Origin: Candidatus Halocynthiibacter alkanivorans
Lineage (GTDB): Bacteria; Pseudomonadota; Alphaproteobacteria; Rhodobacterales; Rhodobacteraceae
Length of the DNA: 58,677 bases
Direction: 5' to 3'
Assembly (NCBI RefSeq): GCF_003333265.1
Contig: NZ_QOLB01000074.1
Coordinates: forward strand, 1 to 58,677
Position 1 is the stretch's first letter, and the number at the start of each line of letters is the position of its first letter. The position numbers and the translations under genes are program-made. Shown in pieces: positions 47,201 through 54,429 of the stretch. The notes beneath the pieces are model-generated. The model made no database searches, was not told the origin of the DNA, and was given only the letters and a program-made list of their open reading frames with translations.

Positions 47201-48177
47201 TCAACAGTGTTTTCAGTCGTGGATGCGACAATATCATAGGCTGACGGAAAGCCCCCAACCGAATAGAGCTGGTGTTCCATTTCCTTGTGTTTCTCCAGGC
47301 GGATTTCTTTGGCAGCGTTCTCCTCATGGTCGGGTGCCACATCGGCCAGAGGTGGATCGAAGACGATGGCCACTATGCCGGTGGCAATTTCATGGAACGT
47401 CCATTCATGCCCGCCGATTCCTTTCACACCCAATTCATCACCATAGAGCGCTTGCATTTTTGCCAGCACTGTCCGGTCGGAAACGTAATAGGCTTCTCCC
47501 TGACGCGGGGCATGATCGATTTCAGACTCTAACTTTGAATCAAGCGTTGTTTTGTGGATCTCTGCGGGTTCGTCGCGATGGTAGGGAGAGCTGAAAGGGT
47601 TCTCAATGCGCATGCCTGCACGCAGATCGGCGTCGCGTTTGGTTTGAATAGTGCGCAGACCATATGCCAGTACAAGCCGGTGATCCGCTCCAAGCAGATT
47701 TGCCAGCTCGGCTTGTCGGACCTCGGTCACGGCGACGCTGGTGGCCTGATCCCTGAACGCCATACGATTAGTCTCAATCCGCGCCTCAACGCGGGAATTG
47801 AGCGCCTTACCAAAGGCTTCATCCGGGCGGGTCCGGGGCTTAGGTTCAACCGGGTCGTCATCGGGCAGCGGTGAACTCAACGCGGCTTCGGGGATATTGG
47901 GCGGTTCACCTTCCTGAAGCAGTGCCTCCGGAAGAAGCGCCAAAGACGCCGCCTCGACCCGCTCTGCGGCGGCGATAAAACGATTCCGCAAGTCTTCTGG
48001 TAGTGTTTCAAGCCAGGCCGCCTCCGTCATAGCGTCGATTTCCGCCTGCCTGCGCTCGAGGTGTGTATCGTCGCGGAATTCGGTTTTGGCAAAAATATTC
48101 GGCGCAACCTTTCCGCCGGGCCGCCGCCCGCGCCCAAGCCCCCACGAGTTCACCCACGGCTCGTATTCATTGCCCAT
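44230..48177 (-). CDS. Giant hypothetical protein with embedded PLP-enzyme-like domain
   Basis: 1315-residue protein with no signal peptide or membrane helix. Residues about 478-660 follow the order of a cystathionine-gamma-synthase-type enzyme: SGMDAMSSAVVYALASF (compare TASGMAAVNGAL in metZ of this window), LNPSTP (compare SNPTLEV), AILDITVE (D596, PLP-nitrogen Asp) and KSYQKYPSMGSGKILSGG (K637, candidate PLP lysine). The flanking about 480 and 650 residues match nothing I know. The ATG at 48177 has AAGGAG nine bases upstream, and that site overlaps the stop of the partner gene. The protein is the second gene of a two-gene operon. I infer a PLP-binding fold in an otherwise unknown protein; catalytic activity is uncertain. 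Confidence 0.8.
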   Translation of the reverse strand: MGNEYEPWVNSWGLGRGRRPGGKVAPNIFAKTEFRDDTHLERRQAEIDAMTEAAWLETLPEDLRNRFIAAAERVEAASLALLPEALLQEGEPPNIPEAALSSPLPDDDPVEPKPRTRPDEAFGKALNSRVEARIETNRMAFRDQATSVAVTEVRQAELANLLGADHRLVLAYGLRTIQTKRDADLRAGMRIENPFSSPYHRDEPAEIHKTTLDSKLESEIDHAPRQGEAYYVSDRTVLAKMQALYGDELGVKGIGGHEWTFHEIATGIVAIVFDPPLADVAPDHEENAAKEIRLEKHKEMEHQLYSVGGFPSAYDIVASTTENTVDPLSGPEPLGEEHSNAALIADVLASDAIMTFSRAADSDHPLRNVADASLQMIHGLKDVLGKLEGDKASLVERNPIVANAIGQIGTLSELMQAHLDDAPRYARLYDLLVDEVFLLLSIVKPYSKEDVKIAAVDGLTRKSATLDGMLNDKSCQAESFLLASGMDAMSSAVVYALASFPEDKHLTLGDKKLDDDDKRKLTADYFEVEGGLLKNTELFNAQGNVMVLTLNPSTPVTTDEMDGPPNWDVANVIGKIQQRFADAPGTLESPVIAILDITVEKAPSGGEDEELEILFSSIAEFLKDGSLILTVNKSYQKYPSMGSGKILSGGATVMGTGPFMDAMCDGLRADETAGGCHEKDETQLACHFLTQTADLERSLLATAAENAAFVKDFFEFPQIGMMQDDEASKPAANYFGEGLPYLVIGAKEKTFEVEPRIWGNETKPSSKPAPMHIMWEVGVEQKMSFGFHTTSALPMPGGTRIALGQEGKGDLVELLYAVGRLTKELPEFNTHTLPITLVADLKQEQVFVGDALVDEFEGDLAKLNDAALWRELVKQKALEQVERFVDGNPDLRGPGFSWEETEGSVAAAIVGKFPKKFPKYTDHPKGQPRFFSSIEALCYDCVKAGIIALDEDMRHGVTVKEVEAVATSAAAEAMPRSLDAVDGQLLALLPLSEGPPDDDGGLAAMRARSKASNFLARILAKAGVLPEATIEREDFILTSGKGGENTVHKVITVPTLDDLLELYKELKLDVDPAEKGEEREIPLSPADLLRRQLALYNAATTVILSDEDRAGDDPNIMHGKVQRAWDTGGTRLPLADDAPVEVAFLPNIVASCALLSEAVFKDAANAEMARVTTDALMDIGMDGISNETKQALLTRRVGLIGEHENPSDVLDVLRRACSLMPYPEGAATAVIVSLPDTFFAPAGAEADGDLDEEADIVEPAAGLADQVVAAIFDRLPDRYVEEVLHVLFGGEGMHREPQVRKAEVVQRYLERRRLN

Positions 48178-48190
48178 GCTGTCGGTCTCC

Positions 48191-48673
48191 TTACTGAGAA
48201 TGCAGCGCACTAAGCGTGCGTTCGACTTGCTCCAGCGCAATGGAAACTGATGCGCGGATGTTCAATGTGACCCCAAGAGGATTGTCTTCACAGCGCTCAA
48301 GAGCGGCATCATTATCCACCAGATATTTGCGCGTTGCACTTATCCCTCCCACTGTCGGTACTTTGCCGTCGAGTCCCGCTGCATTGGCCACGATCTTGTC
48401 AAGCTCGCCTATCAGTCCGGTCGGCATCTGACTGGCGATTTTTCCAACAATAAGTGCGATTTCTGCAAGGCCGGGATGGTCTTTGGAGAGAAGGTTGTCG
48501 ATCAAGCTGGACAAGCCTCGGGATGCTGAATCTGTCGCCGACTGGAAGGCGTCTCGCGCCACTAAGATATCCGACACGTCAGGCGGAAAATCTTCTTGGT
48601 CGCCGGAACCATCTTGCAAAGACCGCTCTAAAATGAAGGTTTCCACAAACATTTTCTGTTTTTCTGTAAGCAT
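48191..48673 (-). CDS. Hypothetical helical partner of the giant protein
   Basis: 160-residue, apparently all-helical protein starting MLTEKQKMFVETFILERS, preceded by AGAGGTGG. Its C-terminal segment CEDNPLGVTLNIRASVSIALEQVERTL looks like a compact module, which I cannot name. Its TAA is part of the ribosome binding site TAAGGAG for the 1315-residue protein, 13 nt upstream of that start, so the two are translated together and probably interact. Confidence 0.7.
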   Translation of the reverse strand: MLTEKQKMFVETFILERSLQDGSGDQEDFPPDVSDILVARDAFQSATDSASRGLSSLIDNLLSKDHPGLAEIALIVGKIASQMPTGLIGELDKIVANAAGLDGKVPTVGGISATRKYLVDNDAALERCEDNPLGVTLNIRASVSIALEQVERTLSALHSQ

Positions 48674-48930
48674 GCTCAACCACCTCTCACAAGTGGCCAA
48701 ATCATGGTCGAGACCCGACAACACATCAAGGTTTTTGAACAGTTGTTCTCAAAGGAGACTTTGTTCCAAAGTGAGCCTAGGCCCGTTGGGATACTGTCAG
48801 GCAAAGATGCTGTCAGATCGATTGGAGCGCGCCTCAATTTGCCTATGGAGAACCTGATGCTAGAGACCCGCTCAGCCGGCTCAAATTAGTATCTTCTGAC
48901 AACATCTGAATGGCCGCTTTCGGAAAGCTG

Positions 48931-48940
48931 CACTGCAGTG
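48931..48940. promoter_or_regulatory. Perfect palindrome between luxR-type gene and operon
   Basis: CACTGCAGTG is a perfect 10-bp palindrome in the 275-bp stretch between the LuxR-type gene and the two-gene operon. It is shorter than a classical 20-bp lux box, so its role as a regulator site is a guess. Nothing else in this stretch is supported. Confidence 0.3.
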
Positions 48941-48948
48941 ACCATATT

Positions 48949-49560
48949 TTACAACATTCGGTATTCCCGCGCTTTTTTTATCGCTTCCGCAGTGGTTCTG
49001 GCTTCTAAATGCTTTCGGGCAGAGCTCAGACGGACTTTTAACGCACTTACTGAAATTTCGAGTTTTTTGGCCGCGGAAGCGTGTCTGAACCCTTCGTCTA
49101 AAAGAACTAAAGCTTCGATCTGGCAGATTGTCAGCACAGAAGGGGGCTCGCAAACCTTATGTAGAGCATGGGTCAGAACTTTTAGCTTTTCAATTTCCTC
49201 GTCGGTAAATTCCTGGTCTTCCCGTGCAACGACGATAATGCTGCGTGACGTGATAGGTCCACAGGATACAGCTGCTCCAAAGCACATACCGTGCTCTCTC
49301 GCCAGCTTGAGGATGTGAAAGGGGTCCGGAAATTTTATTTCGCTCCAGCGGGTTACACCACATATACTCAGCCCCCAGAAAATTCTCGGGTCTCGCATAG
49401 CAAATGCATTCTCATCGTATTTGGTTGTCCAGAGCCTACTTTGGGTTGATCTGAATAAAAGCGGCGCTGCAAAGCGAATGTGCAGCCGTGCTGAATAGCC
49501 AAATGGTGAAATCAGCTGCAATTCGCTGAAAAGGCTTTCTACTTCATGCTTCCGGGACAT
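48949..49560 (-). CDS. LuxR-type regulator with autoinducer-binding domain (solo)
   Basis: 203-residue protein. The N-terminal part fits the autoinducer-binding domain: LWTTKYDENAF, DPRIFWGLS, REHGMCFGAAVSCG, then IIVVAREDQEFTDEEIEKL. The C-terminal LuxR HTH has LTICQIEALVLLDEGFRHASAAKKLEISVSALKVRLSSARKHLEART. GAGG precedes the ATG at 49560; a TTG at 49569 is a weaker alternative. There is no luxI in the window, so it is a solo. It sits directly upstream of, and in the same direction as, the giant-protein operon. Confidence 0.85.
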   Translation of the reverse strand: MSRKHEVESLFSELQLISPFGYSARLHIRFAAPLLFRSTQSRLWTTKYDENAFAMRDPRIFWGLSICGVTRWSEIKFPDPFHILKLAREHGMCFGAAVSCGPITSRSIIVVAREDQEFTDEEIEKLKVLTHALHKVCEPPSVLTICQIEALVLLDEGFRHASAAKKLEISVSALKVRLSSARKHLEARTTAEAIKKAREYRML

Positions 49561-49651
49561 GGAAATCAACCTCGCACTCTTCAGAATTGAACCAGAAAAC
49601 TCAACATACGCTCAATATTGCCCGGCAGATCCACCACACAACGCGGACTGA

Positions 49652-49687
49652 TTTTGCTCCGCCACATTGGCAGGTTTTTGCTCCGCC
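49652..49687. repeat. 12-bp direct repeat resembling an IS21-family end
   Basis: TTTTGCTCCGCC occurs at 49652-49663 and 49676-49687, 24 bp apart. Pairs of GGCGGAGCAAAA-type repeats are usual at IS21-family termini. No istA/istB is attached here. The rest of 49561-50354 contains no gene I can support; short frames there look like debris of inserted elements. Confidence 0.45.
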
Positions 49688-50354
49688 GTTGACACCACGC
49701 TGGTCAGCCGATTTTAGTCACTAAAACAAGGAAATCATCCGATTTAGGCACAAGCTGTGTCCCTTTCTCAAGGCAATCTTGTCTATGGTATACGCCGCCC
49801 TAAAACGGTCGTTTTGGCCGCCGGCGGGTATCTGCGCGGTGTCCACTTCTTAGTTCGTCTGGAAAGCAACCGAACCACGCGCCACGCTTGCCACATCATC
49901 ACGACAGCATTGTATGTTCCTTCCGGGCGAGGTGTCTGTACCGAACTTGCGCTAGGGCAGGAACTGCAACGAGAAGATGTCGGGGGAGGGGGCCGGTCTC
50001 ATCATGGGCGTGGTCACGGTTTAATCTGCAGGTCAGGTTGGTCCTCAAAGTTCTCGATCCGGCTCCTGAAGCCCGTATAGGTGCGATTGGGTCCTGTGCG
50101 CGGCCATTCCAGGCCCCTTTTCCAATATGCTAGTCAAGTAAACTCCGCCGGCACCGCGATGCAGCAGCAAGGGTGGGAGGAAAATATCAATACCAAAGGG
50201 TAGCGCAAGCTATGGTGGAATTCAATCTTCCTTCGGTACCGCGTGAAGGGACCGGAGATGCTCCCCAATCGTTGGACAGTATCCGGCGTAATTTAAGCTA
50301 CTCGCAGCACCTGCTGATCGGGAATGGTTGTTTCATTGCTTCGCCAATAGACTA

Positions 50355-51226
50355 GGGCAGGCGGTTGGCTGCTAAGGGCGGAACGAGGGTGCTTTCCGTT
50401 GTAGAATCCGATCCATGTTCTGTTTCCAGTTCAGGCCTCTGATCCGCTTTTCCGGGCATGCAGGTAGACACATTCGTATTTCATAGAACCCAAAGACACT
50501 CAAACATCACCGTTAGGGAAGATGTTGTCGAGGAACCAGCCCTTGCCGTCCATCGAAATCCGTACGGCTGACTGCCTCAGCCGATCCGTCCAGACAAAGG
50601 ATGTAAATTGGGAACCTTGGTCTGTGTTCATCATCTCGGATGGACCGAACTTGTGGACTGCTTCGTTCTAAGCTTCGATGCAAAATCCGGCTTCAAGGGT
50701 ATTCAATATGCGCCACGCCAGAAATTTAGGCGTGTGCCCATCCATGATTGCTACCAAATACAGGAACCCACGCCGCATCGGGATAAAGGTGGTGCCCGAG
50801 CACCCGTTGCCCGACATGGCATGTTTATATGTCCGAGAGGAGGGCCTGATTGGGACACGTCACCCGCAAACCATGCAGTATATAAGGGTAAATCTTATGA
50901 CCTTTTTCTGCCTTGTGGCTTTTGGGCTTCTGGTAAATAGGTCTCAATCCCACGAGCCGCATCAAGCGTCGGACGCGCTTCTCGTTCACCAGATGGTCTT
51001 TCTTGCGCAAATGGCAGGTCATTTGTCGCACACCATAGATCGGTGTCTCTAGGAACTGTTTGTCGATCAGGCACATCAGAGCGAGATTCAGGTTGGTCAC
51101 GCCGCTGGCCACATAGTAAAACGACGACCGCGAGAGCGACAGAAGCTTGCACCGCTTGCCCACAGACAAATCAGGGTGATCACGTTCAATCAAACCGCGC
51201 CTCACCTTCCGGTCCACGGTTTGAGC
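50355..51226 (-). pseudogene. IS3-family transposase OrfB, broken
   Basis: The upstream part reads KVRRGLIERDHPDLSVGKRC, FLETPIYGVRQMTCHLRKK and GLRPIYQKPKSHKAEKGHK. After frame changes, NTDQGSQFTSFVWTDRLRQ, VRISMDGKGWFLDNIF and KYECVYLHAR are still recognisable. Several frameshifts and an in-frame stop after the DDE-region make it inactive. Confidence 0.85.
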
Positions 51227-51400
51227 TTTCTTTCCAAAAAATCGTCGGCGACAGCGCTCACCCGCTCGCTCGAACACATGGCGTTCGCGGGTTCACCCCA
51301 CGATCTTTGCATGCAGTTCTTTGATTTGTTTTTCATCAACTTCAGGCCCCTTCCGTCCGCCGCGCTCAAACACGGCGGACGTGCCTTCAAAGGCAGCGAA
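51202..51400 (-). pseudogene. IS3-family OrfA, broken
   Basis: Minus-strand pieces SAVFERGGRKGPEVDEKQIKE, KELHAKI and, after a shift, DDFLERKLKPWTGR are the usual end of the IS3 OrfA protein. The N-terminal helix-turn-helix part is largely lost. Confidence 0.75.
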
Positions 51401-51431
51401 GTGCATTCTGAGGGTCACAATTGCCCGCCTT

Positions 51432-51459
51432 TCACACAAAATTCACGCTGTACTTACGT
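51432..51459 (+). promoter_or_regulatory. Three 11-bp-spaced TCAC-type repeats upstream of SARP-like gene
   Basis: TCACAC (51432), TCACGC (51443) and TTACGT (51454) follow each other at exactly 11 bp. The 23-bp core 51434-51456 matches 18 of 23 bases of a site upstream of the second S8 protease (56092-56114). Direct repeats with 11-bp period are the known binding pattern of SARP/OmpR-type winged-helix regulators, and such a regulator is encoded 150 bp downstream. Autoregulation is inferred. Confidence 0.6.
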
Positions 51460-51609
51460 GACGCACGCAATGTGCGTTCACTTACAACAGATTCCCCAAC
51501 TGCCTGGTCCCTGATGTTCACACACCCAATTTTGCACAAAACCCGATTTTCCGATATTATTGCGGATCTTCCAGTTTCTGGAAGCACGCAATATACACAA
51601 GGTATCCAG

Positions 51610-53418
51610 ATGGACCCCGGGCAAGCGCGTGAATTTGGTTTAAACATATTTCTCTTCGGCCCTATTTGCGTGCTGGATGGAGCGGGAACTCGCCTCACAC
51701 CAAAAAACCAAAAATCCAAGGCAGCGCTTGCCATGCTGGCACTGGCACCGCGTGGATCACGGTCACGTGTCTGGTTGCGGGACAAGCTCTGGAGCGATCG
51801 TGGTGAAGATCAGGCCTCAGCCAGCTTGCGTCAGGCCTTGTTGGATATCCGCAAGTCCCTTGGACCTGATCACAAAGACATCCTGCACTCCGATAAATAT
51901 GCTGTCACACTAAATCTGTCACGCGTCACAGTCGATGCAATCGAATTTTTAGAGCAAGTCGAACACAAAAGTTGTTCTGTCTCTTTTAGTATGGACACGG
52001 TTTCCGAGCATTTTCTGGAAGGGTTTGATATCTGTGATCCGGAATTTGAAAGCTGGTTGATGCTCGAGCGTCAAATCTGGGGACGGCGTTTCTCGGATCT
52101 GCTGACAAAGAACTCTGGTTCGCAGCAAAGCGGATCCCCCGAAGATGTTCTTGGTCTCTCACGCGCACCTGATCCGGTACAGGAACAAAACCTGCAAGTT
52201 AGGTCAGGACTTTCTGAAGCCAATAAATTGGGCGCAGGGCAGAACAATTGGGCGATTGGCCTGCAAGCGATGGATATCGCAAATCCCAGTTGTGCCAGCA
52301 GTGCGCGCGCCGCACTTCTGGCTGATAAACTGACCCGTAATCTGTATGAAATGGGCCGTATCAACGTTGTCAGGACAATTGAAAACCATCCGGTCCCGCA
52401 TTCGGGACTTGGCGGCTCCCGTGTCGAAATACCTCTGTTGGTACGTATCTCTGAAATCCGACACGCAGCCGGTGTGAGGCTGACAATCGAAATCGCGACT
52501 GGTTCTGATGGTGTAATAATCTGGTCGGCGGGTCATTCGTTCGAGGATCAGGTCTTTTCCGATCCGGCCTGCCCATTATTGAACGGGTTGGCGTCGCGCA
52601 CCGTTAATCAGATTGGCGAGCATCTGAAACGTTTTGCAACCAACTTGCAGATGGCCGGTGCCGGCCAGCTGATCGGGTGTATCAATCAGATATTCAGACT
52701 TTCAGCCAGTGACCTGAATACTGCTGAGGAAACACTCGCAACGTTGTTGAAGCAACAGCCGAGTGCCCAGATTTATGCCTGGATGGCATTTGCCAAATCC
52801 TTTCAGGTGGGCCAACGGTTCACGCCCGACGCAGCCGCGCAGATTTCCGAGGCGCAGTACTATGCAACCCGGGCGCTCGAAGAAGACGAGTTTGATCCTT
52901 TGGTTCTGTCGCTTGCCGCACATATCCATTCTTATCTCTTCTGCGAATACGACATGGCAGCTTCGCTGTTTGAGCGCGCCCTGAAAGCAGATCCGGAACA
53001 AACCATCGGATGGGATCTGTATGCCATGCTGCACGCCTATACCGGACAGGAGAAAAAATCTCTTGCGATGGCCTCATGGGCACAGCATTTGGGAGCGAAT
53101 ACACCGTTTAGCTATTATTTTGACACAACCAAATGCATAGCCGCAGCGCTTGCAGGAGATCATAAAGGTTCTATTGCAGCGGGTGAACGCGCGATGGTTC
53201 AGCGCCCCAAATTCAATTCGATCCTGCGTTATCTGATCTCTTGCCACGCACATCTTGGCAACGTTCAGATGGTCGAGTCGCTCCGACAGCGCCTGATTGA
53301 TGTTGAGCCGGATTTTTCAACCGATGTTTTGCGCGGCTCGGGTTATCCGGGTCTGACAACCGAAGGTGGACGACGGTTCTTGCTGGGTCTTCGTAAGGCA
53401 GGTTTCGGCCGACACTGA
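51610..53418 (+). CDS. SARP-like winged-helix / BTAD / TPR regulator
   Basis: 602-residue regulator from the ATG at 51610 (AAGG eight bases upstream; longer frames to 51421 run into the repeat region). Residues about 9-105 are an OmpR/SARP-type winged helix (LFGPICVLDGAGTRLTPKN, SRSRVWLRDKLWSDRGEDQA, SLRQALLDIRKSLG). About 110-170 are BTAD-like, ending in FESWLMLERQIW. About 210-350 resemble the TolB-N-like domain found in similar bacterial regulators. The C-terminal 250 residues contain TPR-like helices. It heads the protease cassette, 44 nt before the PAP2 gene, and probably controls it. No signal peptide, so cytoplasmic. Confidence 0.78.
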   Translation: MDPGQAREFGLNIFLFGPICVLDGAGTRLTPKNQKSKAALAMLALAPRGSRSRVWLRDKLWSDRGEDQASASLRQALLDIRKSLGPDHKDILHSDKYAVTLNLSRVTVDAIEFLEQVEHKSCSVSFSMDTVSEHFLEGFDICDPEFESWLMLERQIWGRRFSDLLTKNSGSQQSGSPEDVLGLSRAPDPVQEQNLQVRSGLSEANKLGAGQNNWAIGLQAMDIANPSCASSARAALLADKLTRNLYEMGRINVVRTIENHPVPHSGLGGSRVEIPLLVRISEIRHAAGVRLTIEIATGSDGVIIWSAGHSFEDQVFSDPACPLLNGLASRTVNQIGEHLKRFATNLQMAGAGQLIGCINQIFRLSASDLNTAEETLATLLKQQPSAQIYAWMAFAKSFQVGQRFTPDAAAQISEAQYYATRALEEDEFDPLVLSLAAHIHSYLFCEYDMAASLFERALKADPEQTIGWDLYAMLHAYTGQEKKSLAMASWAQHLGANTPFSYYFDTTKCIAAALAGDHKGSIAAGERAMVQRPKFNSILRYLISCHAHLGNVQMVESLRQRLIDVEPDFSTDVLRGSGYPGLTTEGGRRFLLGLRKAGFGRH

Positions 53419-53462
53419 TTACCTGATTTGCGCCAAGTCATTTTCAACTGGAGGATAATCTC

Positions 53463-54404
53463 ATGAAAGACAGGACAACCACACCGCATTTGTGCAAGAA
53501 TATTGCCGAATTTTTGAGTAATGGTCAGATCTTTGTTGACAGGGATGGTCTGCAATTTGACAGCGCAACCTATGAGATCGCAGAAGTTCCGGTCGAACAT
53601 CGCACGGGAACCGGCGGAAGCGGCGGCGTAAGCGCAGTTCGGATGGTGCTGAACAAAAACACGTTCAACAAATCCGTTCTCAACAAAAATAAGAACAAGA
53701 ACAAAAATAAAAACAAGGTGCAGTCACCAGGTGTCCAGGGCACGAGTGGCGCCCTGATGCCGACAGAAGCGCTGCTCCGGCTTCACCGGGCCGGGACAGG
53801 GGACATACAAAAGAAATTGCCGGGCGAATGGACAAATATCGTGATTCCGCCGCCGCCCGGACCGGATCACGGCAGGTTCGAGACCAGCCTTCTCCTGGCA
53901 ATGCAGCAAAATAGAAAAGAGCGGCGGCTGCGCACGCCGGATATCATACGCGAGGCGACGCTGGATCTGAGTAATTTCACCAGACCGCTCGGCATTGACG
54001 GGTTGGCGGGGTTCGTCATCACCGAAGCCTTGTTTCTAGAGTTGCTGACCGTCACCGAATATATCGGTCTGTATTACAAGAACATGTTTGGCCGGCTGCG
54101 ACCCAATCAGTTCGAGCCGCGCCTGCTGCCGCTATTGCCCAACCCTGCGCATGAGGCCTATCCCAGCAACCACTCCTTTCAGTGTCACACCATTGCTTAT
54201 GCTTTTAACACCATCCTGCCTGAACACCCGGCGACACAAGTCTTGTCTGAGGCCGCACTCAATGTTGCCCAGAACCGGGAATGGGCGGGTCTTCACTACC
54301 CCAGCGATACGGCTGCCGGGAAGACGCTCGCCCGACGCTTTGCGCCGCTTTTAGCCGAAGCATTCTCGGACCGTTATCAGGCGGTTCAGCAAGAATGGAT
54401 TTGA
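53463..54404 (+). CDS. PAP2-superfamily phosphatase / haloperoxidase-like protein
   Basis: 313-residue protein with the complete three-part signature. KNMFGRLRP (K206, R213, P214) is followed by PSNH (234-237, N in place of the usual G) and REWAGLHYPSD (R272, H278, D282). This active site is shared by class A acid phosphatases, lipid phosphatases and vanadium haloperoxidases. No clear signal peptide or multiple membrane helices are visible, so a soluble acid-phosphatase or haloperoxidase-like form is more likely than a lipid phosphatase. Residues 64-85 form an Asn-Lys tract. GGAGG precedes the ATG. It lies between the regulator and the first S8 protease. Confidence 0.8.
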   Translation: MKDRTTTPHLCKNIAEFLSNGQIFVDRDGLQFDSATYEIAEVPVEHRTGTGGSGGVSAVRMVLNKNTFNKSVLNKNKNKNKNKNKVQSPGVQGTSGALMPTEALLRLHRAGTGDIQKKLPGEWTNIVIPPPPGPDHGRFETSLLLAMQQNRKERRLRTPDIIREATLDLSNFTRPLGIDGLAGFVITEALFLELLTVTEYIGLYYKNMFGRLRPNQFEPRLLPLLPNPAHEAYPSNHSFQCHTIAYAFNTILPEHPATQVLSEAALNVAQNREWAGLHYPSDTAAGKTLARRFAPLLAEAFSDRYQAVQQEWI

Positions 54405-54429
54405 TTTAATGACACAGGAGATGAGTAGG

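Larger units (their letters stand above)
50355..51420 (-). mobile_element. Decayed IS3-family insertion sequence
   Basis: Both orfA and orfB of an IS3-family element can be followed on the minus strand, interrupted by frameshifts and stops. The element directly precedes the promoter region of the SARP-like gene, forming the left border of the protease cassette. Confidence 0.82.

Noticed and set aside
48704-48889. 61-residue plus-strand frame upstream of the two-gene operon
   Set aside because: Composition looks coding-like, but it lies antisense in the regulatory gap, has no binding site and no recognisable family.
49757-50355. Short plus-strand frames between the LuxR gene and the IS3 remnant
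   Set aside because: No ribosome binding sites and no family pattern; probably debris of inserted elements.
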